DNA from: Planctomycetota bacterium
Lineage (GTDB): Bacteria; JAJVIF01; JAPKYR01
Direction: 5' to 3'
DNA: 53,692 nt
Assembly: GCA_030614715.1 (NCBI GenBank)
Contig: JAUWTM010000009.1
Span: 1 to 53,692 of the forward strand
Positions 23,986 to 32,850 of this stretch are shown here, in pieces (within the stretch, counting starts at the first letter, position 1; the number at the start of each line of letters is the position of its first letter). The notes beneath the pieces are model-generated. The model did not search any database. It saw only the letters and a list, made by a program, of their open reading frames with translations, and was not told where the DNA came from. The position numbers and the translations under genes were made by a program.

Positions 23986-26493
23986 ATGCGTAAATCTGAT
24001 TGGAGTCTTTTCCTCGTACCGTTACTTTTACTGGTCGGTTGCAGCGTTTCAAAATCGCAGGATCCAACCACTCCGGATCTACATGGTCCGTCTGCTTTCG
24101 TGACCTCTCAATCAGATACACCCAATGTAAGCAAACGGATTCTCTGGGGACTCTATACATTCCGAATCGCGGAAGACCACCAGTCCATTGAGATCGTACC
24201 CAACCGTAACGGGCTGATGCACTTAAATGTCGTCAACCTTATGGAATACAGCCCCTGTACTGATTGCGTGGTCATCGAAAATTTCCAGTTCTATCCAGAC
24301 GACCTGCTGAGAGTGGACGTAAGGCTGGTACACCCGTTTGCCGACCTCAAGCAGACCACCGCGTTTGATGTCAGGGGAATTTTTATCTCGGGAGCCGGGT
24401 ACAACTTCCCGATGGCCGGACAGGATATTGCATGGGGCAACGACATCTCACGGCTGCTGAACTCAGATGGTTACACCCGGTTATTCAATCCGACAGATTT
24501 CCCATACGGATTTCCACCGGCACTTGGTTACATCACCGGGCACTGGGCGACGGGTGGCGACCTTTCCGCGACCTTAAATCCCTATGTTGGATATTGTCTC
24601 GACCGTCCCCGCTGCATGTTCGAAGCTGGCCGCGAGTGGAAACGCACTGTCGAGGTATACATACCTCCCGGAGTGATCGAGTTCGGTTATGCAATCGATG
24701 CAAACTGGCAGCTTGTGGAGGACGTTGTCTATCCACTTGATGACTTCCCACCGGACGCAAACTGCCTTGAGGCATACAAGATGGTCGTACAGGTTGGCGA
24801 CGGGCTTCTCCCATCCGAAGCAGGCATGGCTGATGTCCGGGTTGAGATTTACGACCACCAGGGATTCGATACGATCCAGACCGTAACAGCACAGGCTCCA
24901 GATTTTTTCGATGGTGAAGTCACGCTTAACTTTGAATCGCAGACCGGTGATGAAAGCTGGATGTACACGGGATCGATTTCCAACGATCATGATGTTACTG
25001 GCGGAGTCCACCCGGTTCTTGTGTCCGTGACAGACATCGAGCAGGATCAGAATCTCGGACCGATATCCGCGTGGCAGGTTCATAGCGTCGACCTCGATCC
25101 GAAGGATGGCTGGGCGAGAACATGGGGAGGAGATGAATTCGACGGAGGGGCCGGCGTAGCTGTCTCGACCGACGGCTATTCTTATGTTACCGGTGTTTAC
25201 GAGGGAACCATCGATTTCGATCCCGGAACCGGTACGGTATGGCGTACAACTCATGGTCACAAAGATGCGTATCTCGTCAAGTACGATACTGAGGGCAATC
25301 TTGTGTGGGTCCGTTTCTGGGGCGCTAATCGTAACGACTCCGGCAACGCCATTGATCTGGACGGATCAGGGAACATTTACGTAGTTGGTACTTTTCGGAA
25401 CACGGTGGACTTCGACACCGAGCAAACGCAGGATCTTCGAACATCAAACGGTGCCAGCGATGCGTACGTGGTTAAGTTCGATCCGGACGGCTACTTCCAG
25501 TGGGTGCAGACATGGGGCGGCCCCGTTGATGACATCCCATGGGGAGTCGCAGCGGACAACGCTGGAAACGTGAGCGTAACAGGGATGTTCTCGGACACTG
25601 TTGATTTCGACCCCGGTCCGGGAGTCGATGAACATACCGCGGACTGGCTGCCGGAAAGAGACGATATTTTCCTCAGCAGCTTTGATGCGTCGGGTAATTA
25701 CAACTGGGTCAGAGTCTGGGGAGGAATACTGGATGACTACAGCGCGGGTATCGATGTTGACTCCAGCAGCATGATTTATGTACTAGGGTACTTCGAGGAC
25801 ACGGTAGATTTCGATCCGGATGAAATTGGGGAGGACCTTCACTCTTCATCTGGTGGACTCGACGGCTTCATCAGCAAATTTGATACCAGCGGTGCTTTAG
25901 TCTGGTGCCAGACATGGGGCAGCGATAACCTCGACTGGCCGATAGGTTTCGACATCGACACCTTCGACAACATACACGTTTGCGGGTCTTTCAAGGGCAC
26001 AGTTGACCTTGATCCCGGATCCGGTGAGGATCTCCATTCTTCTAATGGCTTTTTTGACTCACATGCTTTTCTAAGTTCTTTCGATACTGACGGAAATTAC
26101 CTGTGGGGTAGATCCTGGGGAGGCACCGATTCCGATGTCGCGCAACAGGTTTCGCACGATCCATCCGGTAATGTTCTCATCACCGGAACGTTCAATAACG
26201 AAGTTGACTTCGATCCGGGAGCGGGAGAGGAATTCCACACCGCGATCAACATGGATGACATCTTCCTCGTGAAATACGCGTTCGATGGGAACCATGTGTG
26301 GACACGGACGTGGGGCGGCGAGGTGACCGACAACAGCCTGGATGTGGCTAGTGATGGAAGTGAGAACGTCTACGTTACCGGAAGGTTCGCGGGTTCGTAC
26401 GACTTCAATCCCGGCATCGGAGTTGATATTCACAACTCGAACGGTGAGGACGACGCGTTCCTGAGCAAATTTAACCCGGAAGGCAACTGGTAG
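23986..26493 (+). CDS. Lipoprotein: shared N-terminal domain plus seven-bladed SBBP propeller
   Basis: 835 residues; GGGGGTAGAG precedes the ATG, and a TATAAT lies at 23939-23944. Lipobox LVGC with Cys19. Residues about 40-365 are the shared domain (ILWGLYTFRI, CTDC near 85, VHPFADL, FDVRGIFIS, NSDGYTRLFNPTDF, FGYAIDANW, DDFPPDANCLEAY, VEIYDHQG). Residues about 370-835 hold seven repeats of about 65 residues of the SBBP type, each with xWxRTWGG, GNIYVTGxFxGTVDFDPG and DAFLSKFDxxGN. Seven repeats with the final strand closing the first are as expected for a propeller. The next gene has the same architecture, so the two arose by duplication. Surface binding protein; ligand unknown. Confidence 0.85.
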   Translation: MRKSDWSLFLVPLLLLVGCSVSKSQDPTTPDLHGPSAFVTSQSDTPNVSKRILWGLYTFRIAEDHQSIEIVPNRNGLMHLNVVNLMEYSPCTDCVVIENFQFYPDDLLRVDVRLVHPFADLKQTTAFDVRGIFISGAGYNFPMAGQDIAWGNDISRLLNSDGYTRLFNPTDFPYGFPPALGYITGHWATGGDLSATLNPYVGYCLDRPRCMFEAGREWKRTVEVYIPPGVIEFGYAIDANWQLVEDVVYPLDDFPPDANCLEAYKMVVQVGDGLLPSEAGMADVRVEIYDHQGFDTIQTVTAQAPDFFDGEVTLNFESQTGDESWMYTGSISNDHDVTGGVHPVLVSVTDIEQDQNLGPISAWQVHSVDLDPKDGWARTWGGDEFDGGAGVAVSTDGYSYVTGVYEGTIDFDPGTGTVWRTTHGHKDAYLVKYDTEGNLVWVRFWGANRNDSGNAIDLDGSGNIYVVGTFRNTVDFDTEQTQDLRTSNGASDAYVVKFDPDGYFQWVQTWGGPVDDIPWGVAADNAGNVSVTGMFSDTVDFDPGPGVDEHTADWLPERDDIFLSSFDASGNYNWVRVWGGILDDYSAGIDVDSSSMIYVLGYFEDTVDFDPDEIGEDLHSSSGGLDGFISKFDTSGALVWCQTWGSDNLDWPIGFDIDTFDNIHVCGSFKGTVDLDPGSGEDLHSSNGFFDSHAFLSSFDTDGNYLWGRSWGGTDSDVAQQVSHDPSGNVLITGTFNNEVDFDPGAGEEFHTAINMDDIFLVKYAFDGNHVWTRTWGGEVTDNSLDVASDGSENVYVTGRFAGSYDFNPGIGVDIHNSNGEDDAFLSKFNPEGNW

Positions 26494-26516
26494 GTTAAAA
26501 TACGGATCTGGGTCCC

Positions 26517-26544
26517 TTGACGTAACCTGATTTCGTGGTAAATT
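26517..26544 (+). promoter_or_regulatory. Possible promoter for the gene at 26594
   Basis: TTGACG and TAAATT are 16 bases apart, with a leader of about 43 bases. Confidence 0.35.
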
Positions 26545-26593
26545 GAAATAACCGCTATTTTTAATCCCCGCATTTTCTCCAGGAGGGCTTCCA

Positions 26594-29062
26594 ATGACTC
26601 GTAACTTCCTTCTGTTATCCATCGTTATTCTGCTGTTAGCAGGCTGCAGTAAAACTTCTAACATAAACCCGGTCGCACCGGGGGAAGTAATGAATCCTGC
26701 CCCTCAAATATCGCAGGACACACACAACAACAGGTATTTATGGGGACTCTGGGATGTGATCATCGATCACGAAACATTGACCGCGGAAATCGTGCCGGTC
26801 CGAAACGCCGGAATGCATTTCAATGTTGTCAAACTTCTCGAAGACGCACCGTGCCAGACGTGTTTAAGGATCGAAGAGATTGATATTAAGAATGGGAACG
26901 AGCTTTTCGCGAGACTGCTCATTAAGCACCCACTCGCTCCAAACCTGACCTTCTGCGCGTTCGACGTGCGCGGTATTTTCATCACCGAGGGCGATTACTC
27001 ATTCCCCGTGAGCAACAGGTTGATAGCATGGGACGATACAAACTGGCGCGTTATCAATCCCGATGGCTACACAGCACTTTTCAATCCCCCGGAATTCCCC
27101 ACATCGACCACCATCCCATACGTGCTGACGTACTACCAGGGAAAATGTGCGACGTCATATTTCCTGAACTCCACGCTGAACGCGTACTGGGCGTTCGCGA
27201 CAGGTGCTGACAGACGTCTGTTCGGCGCCGGGGACCCGTGGACCCAGAGGGTCATATGGATCAAAGTACCATCCGACCAGGCGATTACACAGTTCGGCTA
27301 CGCCATCGATGCAAGCTGGTTTCCCGCTGAAAATGTGCAGAATCCATGGGTCGATTTTCCACCGGAGGCGAACTGCCTCGAACCATACGACATACAATGC
27401 AGTATGAGCGGGGAACTGATACCAGGTACGTACTCCGAGGCTGATGTTTTAATCGACATTTACGATCACCAGGGATTTGAAACAATAGAATCCGTGACAG
27501 TCGAATCACCGGACCTTTTCAGCGGTGAAATCGAGCTTACATACGATCAAGCGCTCCTTGATGGCGGGTACAGGTTTACCGGTGCTCTGACTAATGAAAA
27601 CCTCGCGGATCTGGGTGAGTATCCAGCACTGGTAAAGGTCACTGACACGCAGTCCGATCCGAATCATGGAGCAGTTTACGGGTACGATATCTTCTCAATC
27701 ACTATTGAACGTGGATGGGCACAGACCTGGGGCGGTATCCTGAAAGACAACGCGAAGACCGTAGAAACCGATCTCAACGGGTATATCTACGTGGGAGGTG
27801 AGTTCAGCGGGAGCGTTGATTTCGACCCGGAGGGATTCGGGAATGTCCTCGACGGTACTTCCGGCGTTTATCTGAGCAAGTTCACAAAACTCGGCGAGTA
27901 CCTGTGGACGAGGACATGGGGTACCGAGCTCAACACATCGGCTTTCATCAACGGAATGGACTTCGATTCCGATGGCAACCTGTACGTTGTCGGGAGTTTC
28001 GACGGGACGGTTGATTTCGATCCCGGTCCATTGATTGAACAGAGAACCGGCACCCAGGATGCATACATGATGAAACTCGATTCAAGCGGCAACCTGAACT
28101 GGGTTATGGCCTGGGGATCGTATGGGCAGGACTATGCGTTTGATGTAATGGCTATCGGTAATCTCAGCGTTTACGTCACCGGTGCCTTCAGCAACATCGT
28201 CGATTTCGATCCCAGCTACGAGGTCCACATGATCGGATCCGCAGGTGGCGGCGATGTGTACATTTCAAAGTTCCAGCAGGATGGAAACTACAGTTACACG
28301 CGCGCATTCGGAGGTTCCGGTCTGTACGATATGGGTACTGGGCTCGCATGGGATCAGGTTGAAAACGAGGTCCTCCTGACCGGCACCTTCAGCGAAATTC
28401 TGGATTTCGACACCCGCGACGGTCCATCCGATAAATTTACACCAACTCCTTTCGGTGGTCAGGACTGCTTTCTCAGCAGTTTCGACGCCGGGCTCATCTG
28501 GCAGAGTACAAATATCTGGGGAGGTTCTCTTGATGAATCCGCGCACGACATATATTGCTCGGATGAAGGTAAAACCGCAATCTGCGGTGAGACCTGGTCC
28601 TCAGGACCGTTAACGGTCAATACCTTTCTAAGAACAAACTTTAGCAGCTCCGGCCCTGAACTGGTCTGGGGGACGTCGGATTACGGCCTGCCTGTACAGT
28701 ACGATCCGTTTTCATCAGTCTCGATCGATGACCTGGGTAATATTTTCATCGGAGGATGTTTTACCGGAACTGTAGATTTCGACCCGGCAGGTTCGGGGGC
28801 ATTTCTCACGTCCAACGGAGGATGGGACGGGTACATCAGTAAATTCGATCCTGAAGGCCAGTACCTGTGGACCACGACATCCGGAGGGACAGCCGATGAC
28901 CGTGTTCGCGACATTGCAACAACTGAAAGCGGTTCTGTAATCGGTGCAGGATTATTCATGGGATCGGTCGATTTCGACCCGGGTATTTCTTCGGACACAC
29001 ATAACTCCAACGGCGACACCGATGCGTTCATCGTGAGGTACAACTCTGACGGTGGATGGTAG
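26594..29062 (+). CDS. Lipoprotein: shared N-terminal domain plus SBBP propeller (duplicate of 23986)
   Basis: 822 residues; CCAGGAGG precedes the ATG. Lipobox LAGC with Cys18. The shared domain (about 40-375) has LWGLWDVIID, CQTC near 92, KHPLAPN, FDVRGIFIT, NPDGYTALFNPPEF, FGYAIDASW, DFPPEANCLEPYD and IDIYDHQGFETIESV, very close to the 23986 product. The propeller (about 375-822) again has seven blades (AQTWGG, TRTWGT, VMAWGS, TRAFGG, TNIWGG, VWGTSD, TTTSGG), more diverged from each other than in its neighbour. Both end in an FNPEGNW/YNSDGGW-type strand. Function unknown. Confidence 0.85.
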   Translation: MTRNFLLLSIVILLLAGCSKTSNINPVAPGEVMNPAPQISQDTHNNRYLWGLWDVIIDHETLTAEIVPVRNAGMHFNVVKLLEDAPCQTCLRIEEIDIKNGNELFARLLIKHPLAPNLTFCAFDVRGIFITEGDYSFPVSNRLIAWDDTNWRVINPDGYTALFNPPEFPTSTTIPYVLTYYQGKCATSYFLNSTLNAYWAFATGADRRLFGAGDPWTQRVIWIKVPSDQAITQFGYAIDASWFPAENVQNPWVDFPPEANCLEPYDIQCSMSGELIPGTYSEADVLIDIYDHQGFETIESVTVESPDLFSGEIELTYDQALLDGGYRFTGALTNENLADLGEYPALVKVTDTQSDPNHGAVYGYDIFSITIERGWAQTWGGILKDNAKTVETDLNGYIYVGGEFSGSVDFDPEGFGNVLDGTSGVYLSKFTKLGEYLWTRTWGTELNTSAFINGMDFDSDGNLYVVGSFDGTVDFDPGPLIEQRTGTQDAYMMKLDSSGNLNWVMAWGSYGQDYAFDVMAIGNLSVYVTGAFSNIVDFDPSYEVHMIGSAGGGDVYISKFQQDGNYSYTRAFGGSGLYDMGTGLAWDQVENEVLLTGTFSEILDFDTRDGPSDKFTPTPFGGQDCFLSSFDAGLIWQSTNIWGGSLDESAHDIYCSDEGKTAICGETWSSGPLTVNTFLRTNFSSSGPELVWGTSDYGLPVQYDPFSSVSIDDLGNIFIGGCFTGTVDFDPAGSGAFLTSNGGWDGYISKFDPEGQYLWTTTSGGTADDRVRDIATTESGSVIGAGLFMGSVDFDPGISSDTHNSNGDTDAFIVRYNSDGGW

Positions 29063-29115
29063 TTATTCTGTTACGCAACAAAACAACCCACGCTGACGGG
29101 GGGGGCAACATATAA

Positions 29116-29139
29116 GGTCCATCCCCGAAGGGATGGACC
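29116..29139. terminator. Hairpin between convergent genes
   Basis: Perfect 10-bp stem GGTCCATCCC / GGGATGGACC with a CGAA tetraloop. No T-run follows, so termination may need a factor, or the hairpin may protect 3' ends of the two converging transcripts. Confidence 0.5.
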
Positions 29140-29173
29140 CATTTAAAGTAAACCTACACTCAAATTAACACTT

Positions 29174-31570
29174 CTAGTGAGGTACCATTATACCCCAGTC
29201 ACACTGGAATTCACCCCAGACGTTATTGGTAATGTCCAACCATGTTCCTGTATCAAAGTCCCAGATTCCAATCTCGCTTGCGTCGAATCCACCATGATCG
29301 AATACGAGTTTCGATCCATCGGGACTGAAATCAGGTGAACGGATGTACGCCTCGAAATTGATAATCAGGTCCGCTGGATTCCACGAATCTATCGGGGAGA
29401 TCCATATTACACGTCCACCACTGTTCGGGTAACTTGTCGCCCACGCTATCTGCGTGCCGTCCGGACTCCCTGTCGGGTTGTCGTTCCATGCACCGTTGTC
29501 CGTGTAATGGGTGATATTCCCGCTGTCTACGTCGTAAATTCGAACCTCAGATGTCATGAACTCCATGAAATATATCTTTGAGTCATCGAAGTTAAACTGC
29601 GGTGCCCATGTATCAGCACCCGTTGTAAGTGATTCGACATTACCACCTGTGTAATCGAACGTGTAAAGATCGTGCGGACCGTACCACACTGGCGCCATCG
29701 CGGCCACGATCTTAGTACCGTCATTGGAGAAATCGCTGTAGAGCGCTTCGTGCCCCTCCGGGGTGATGTCTGTGTCGATTCCGGTCGCTACTTCAATAAG
29801 ATGAATCTCGCCGACTGCAAGGTTGCAGAACGTGTACATGATGTACTTGCCGCAGGGTGATAACTTAGCGCATTCCTGGAAAGCACCGCCATCATAAAAC
29901 GTCCACTGCTCGGGTTCAGTGAGGCCTTCGGGGTCGATAGAATAAATCTGCATGCCGGCGTAAGGTCCATCGCCCCGGAACACAATCCTCTGGAGCATCT
30001 CCTCAATGATTGAGAAATACTCATCTGAATCGTCGTAGACTTCCGGATAATCAACCGAGGAAACGCGCACTTTCACGGTATCGCTCATATCATCGGGAAT
30101 ACCCTCCCACATGTACGAGCCAGTGTTTTGTGCAGCATCTACAATTTCAATTATGTCGGACACGAAATCGTCCTTTGAATATTCGAGCTTGACTGTATTG
30201 AAGGGATCGCCACCCGACCACATGATTGCGTGATTAGTACCGACCGACCAGGCTTCACCGCCGTTTGGAATTTCCAGAGTAAATCCCGGAACTACATCGC
30301 TGATACTCACCTGCGCCAGGAAATACGCCGCGAGTGGAGCATCCGGGTAAACGAAATTTTCGCCACCGTCGAGCTGCGGCACGTACGAAACCGGATTCGC
30401 TGATGTCACGGTTCCGAGAAGCATCTTTTCACCCGAAGATTGAAGGTCGAGTAGTGAGTTGTCGAGTTCAAAGGTGTAAACACTCGATGTGTCAGGATTC
30501 TGACCGGGATGCGCATGGGATAGTGGCAGCACATCGACCGGAGCTGCAAGTGGTTCACCTTCGAGCCAGATCGAAGTAATTTCTCCGGCAACTCCCGACG
30601 GATTTCCGTACGCCTGCCAGTCGAAGACCGTGACCGACATCTCGATAGTACCCCCGCTCGCGATGTCCGTGTAAAAAACATCACCGCCAGTCTGCTCACC
30701 AAGCACAATATACGGCTCCTGCATCTGGGCATCGGGTGGGAAGCTGTCGACCGGGTAGTCCGGTGCACCCGATGGATCGGGAAGCGCCCAGCTTGCATCG
30801 ACTGCAAGGTTAAATTTGAACTGCAGTGGATTTGTCGGGAACTGGATCTCGATTATCCGGGTGTTAACCCCACCTGATGCCGAAAACGTGCCGCGATTCT
30901 CAGTCTGGAGCATCGTGACGTCGTCATCGCAGCAGATTTCATCCGCGAAGTACTTGTAAGCGTTCAGAGTCGATGTGGGTGCCGAATCGGTACCGAGAAT
31001 TGACGGCTTGTAAGACAGCAGCGGCATGGGATCAGTAAATTCCGGTGGATTCCACCATCGCGTGTATCCGTCGGGGTTGACCAGGTAAGGTACCGATGAC
31101 GGATTACCGTACGGGTCCGGTGAAGCGTAAGAAATCGACGTGTCGTGAATCCCGGTTGTGTCAGAATCGGCCATGAAGATGCAGCGCACGTCGAAACCAC
31201 GGTACTGCGGCAGTCCCGGAAACGGGTGTCCTATCGCCACTTTAACTTCCACATAACCTTCAGGGAAATTTGTCCCGCCTTCGAATGCAAAGGTCAATAA
31301 ATCAACCGGAGAGAACGGCGGGGTGAGGAACTGCTGGACGTTCGCGTTGAAATTCGCGCCGCGAAGCGGGACGAGCTCGACAGAAGCTGAATCGACGCCT
31401 GTAGGGATGAGTGTGACGTCCCACATTCCCCAGAGGATACGCGAGTTCTCATTTTGTACTACTTGAGCACGTGAGCTGAGTTCAGGCGCAACGGGATTCC
31501 CTCCGCCACCACCGCATGAAATGAGGAATAATCCCAGGGTGAAAATCAGAGGGATGTACAGTCTACCCAT
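29174..31570 (-). CDS. Lipoprotein: shared N-terminal domain, Ig-like linker and TolB-type propeller
   Basis: 798 residues; CCGGAGG precedes the ATG. Lipobox LISC with Cys19 and a Gly5 tether. Residues about 40-420 are the shared domain (ILWGMWDVTLIP, GHPFPGLPQYRGFDVRCIF, NPDGYTRWWNPPEF, FNLAVDASW, SVTVFDWQAYG), without the early CxxC, most like the 20081 version. Residues about 425-515 fit the Ser-Thr-rich Kre9/KNH-like Ig domain (LEIPNGGEAWSVG, IMWSGGDPFNTVKLEYSKD, GSYMWEGIP, KVRVSS). Residues about 520-798 are a TolB/WD40-like propeller (AKLSPCGKYIMYT, SDFSNDGTKIVAAM, PQFNFDDSKIYFME, SPDGTQIAWAT, SPDFSPDGSKLVFD). Surface protein of unknown role. Confidence 0.85.
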   Translation of the reverse strand: MGRLYIPLIFTLGLFLISCGGGGGNPVAPELSSRAQVVQNENSRILWGMWDVTLIPTGVDSASVELVPLRGANFNANVQQFLTPPFSPVDLLTFAFEGGTNFPEGYVEVKVAIGHPFPGLPQYRGFDVRCIFMADSDTTGIHDTSISYASPDPYGNPSSVPYLVNPDGYTRWWNPPEFTDPMPLLSYKPSILGTDSAPTSTLNAYKYFADEICCDDDVTMLQTENRGTFSASGGVNTRIIEIQFPTNPLQFKFNLAVDASWALPDPSGAPDYPVDSFPPDAQMQEPYIVLGEQTGGDVFYTDIASGGTIEMSVTVFDWQAYGNPSGVAGEITSIWLEGEPLAAPVDVLPLSHAHPGQNPDTSSVYTFELDNSLLDLQSSGEKMLLGTVTSANPVSYVPQLDGGENFVYPDAPLAAYFLAQVSISDVVPGFTLEIPNGGEAWSVGTNHAIMWSGGDPFNTVKLEYSKDDFVSDIIEIVDAAQNTGSYMWEGIPDDMSDTVKVRVSSVDYPEVYDDSDEYFSIIEEMLQRIVFRGDGPYAGMQIYSIDPEGLTEPEQWTFYDGGAFQECAKLSPCGKYIMYTFCNLAVGEIHLIEVATGIDTDITPEGHEALYSDFSNDGTKIVAAMAPVWYGPHDLYTFDYTGGNVESLTTGADTWAPQFNFDDSKIYFMEFMTSEVRIYDVDSGNITHYTDNGAWNDNPTGSPDGTQIAWATSYPNSGGRVIWISPIDSWNPADLIINFEAYIRSPDFSPDGSKLVFDHGGFDASEIGIWDFDTGTWLDITNNVWGEFQCDWGIMVPH

Positions 31571-31715
31571 CAGGAACCTCCGGTCAGGTCAGTTGTTACC
31601 AGCACGCATCCAGCATGTAAATGATATCACAAGTTAACAGGGATTTTTTACCGGATTACGGTGTCATGACTCCCAATTTCTACGTTGGTTCTCCGTGCGC
31701 CGACATCACTATGGG

Positions 31716-32510
31716 TCAGGTGTTGAAAACCTTAAGCTGGTACGTGGCATTACCTACGTCCGCTGATACCCTGATGTAATAGGTTCCATCGGGTACGACG
31801 GAAACCACTATTGTCTTCTGATTATCGACAGTGGAGGATTCTTCTACCAGCGTGCCAGTGCTATCCAGTATTGCTATTCCCACGTCACCGTTTCTATCGT
31901 CAAAATCGATGGTTGTGGTAAACGTGCCGGAACCCGGTTGTTCGATCCTGAAAATGTCAACCAGGTCGGTCTGATCGACTCCACCGGTCAGGGAGATGGT
32001 ATTCATAGTAATCAACTGAGATCCTGTCGGCGTGGCGGAATCATTCGGCTCGATTTCACAAATCGGATGATCGGCAACCGTGGCGACAAGGTTGTATGCC
32101 GTTTCACCTGAGAAGCTCTCCACCATAAGACAGTAAGTCCCGGTTATGTAAACAACGTAACTGAAGTCTAACGTTGTACCACCGGGCACACTGGCTGACA
32201 GCGCACTTCCAGCCAATCCTCCGAAATCATTCAAAATGTATATTCCAGTTTGGGCTGACGAGTTAGTGTAAACAAATGAAACAGTTATAACCTGCCCCGC
32301 TGTAAGTTCGACCTGGAAGTAGTCCTGGGCATCCGTTTGATCGCTTACAGATCCTGATAATCCTGTGATCGGCATCGACACGGCCTGTGCCTGACCCCAG
32401 GCATTGTTAGGTTCGGTTTCATTGAGTCCACCACCGGACCCACCTCCACTGCACCCAGCGACGATCGTGAGAATCAGGGTCAGCAGTACTAATCTGTGTA
32501 AATTTTTCAC
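31716..32510 (-). CDS. Lipoprotein with two PPC (pre-peptidase C-terminal) domains
   Basis: 264 residues from GTG at 32510, chosen because AAAGGAG lies 8 bases upstream and the lipoprotein signal follows at once; an ATG 24 codons earlier in frame has no signal sense. Lipobox VAGC with Cys20, then a Gly/Ser tether. Two PPC-type beta-sandwich domains: about 34-145 (ETEPNNAWGQAQAV, DQTDAQDYFQVELTAGQVITVSF) and about 148-262 (CEIEPNDSATPTGSQ, VDQTDLVDIFRIE, DGTYYIRVSADVGNATYQLKV). PPC domains usually sit at the end of secreted peptidases; here no catalytic domain is attached, so it may be a stand-alone binding lipoprotein. Confidence 0.85.
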   Translation of the reverse strand: MKNLHRLVLLTLILTIVAGCSGGGSGGGLNETEPNNAWGQAQAVSMPITGLSGSVSDQTDAQDYFQVELTAGQVITVSFVYTNSSAQTGIYILNDFGGLAGSALSASVPGGTTLDFSYVVYITGTYCLMVESFSGETAYNLVATVADHPICEIEPNDSATPTGSQLITMNTISLTGGVDQTDLVDIFRIEQPGSGTFTTTIDFDDRNGDVGIAILDSTGTLVEESSTVDNQKTIVVSVVPDGTYYIRVSADVGNATYQLKVFNT

Positions 32511-32850
32511 GTCACACTCTCCTTTGTGAGTTATATGATTTTTATCTGCAGGGGAAACACTCTCCCGGCAACTCCCGTTCAATAATTGAGTTAAAAGCTA
32601 ACATTTTTTTATTAACGTGTCTAACATAATTAGCCAACGATGTTTTTATATTGACGAAGAGTCCGGATATTAGTTGCATCTTGTTCGGCAATCATGCGCG
32701 CATCAAGCATGCTACGCAAAAAAGGACTTGTCACCGCTGTATGTTATATCTGAAAAAAAAGCATGATCGGGTCGATCATGCGACAGGCAATCATGCGCGA
32801 GACGCGCATGCTACATTGGATGCTACATTGTGAGGGCACTATCAATCAGC
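32511..32850. other. Long gap with palindromic repeats
   Basis: The PPC lipoprotein's ribosome site and presumed promoter lie at its left end. From 32693 it holds a decayed CATGCGCG...GCATG copy and then two perfect palindromes (next feature). No coding region is convincing; ATTGGATGCTACATTG at the right end contains a small direct repeat of GCTACATTG/ATGCTACATT. Confidence 0.5.
32693..32810. repeat. Palindromes, copy 5
   Basis: Arm GCATGATCG, centre GGT (32761-32781); GACAGGCAAT linker; arm CATGCGCG, centre AGA (32792-32810); then CTACATT. A degenerate CATGCGCGCATCAAGCATG element with a following CTACGC lies at 32693-32715. The linker and the trailing CTAC repeat the layout at 15434-15488. 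Confidence 0.85.

Noticed and set aside
24574-25260. 228-codon minus-strand frame inside the 23986 gene
   Set aside because: Overlaps a well-supported gene entirely and has low-complexity shadow composition.
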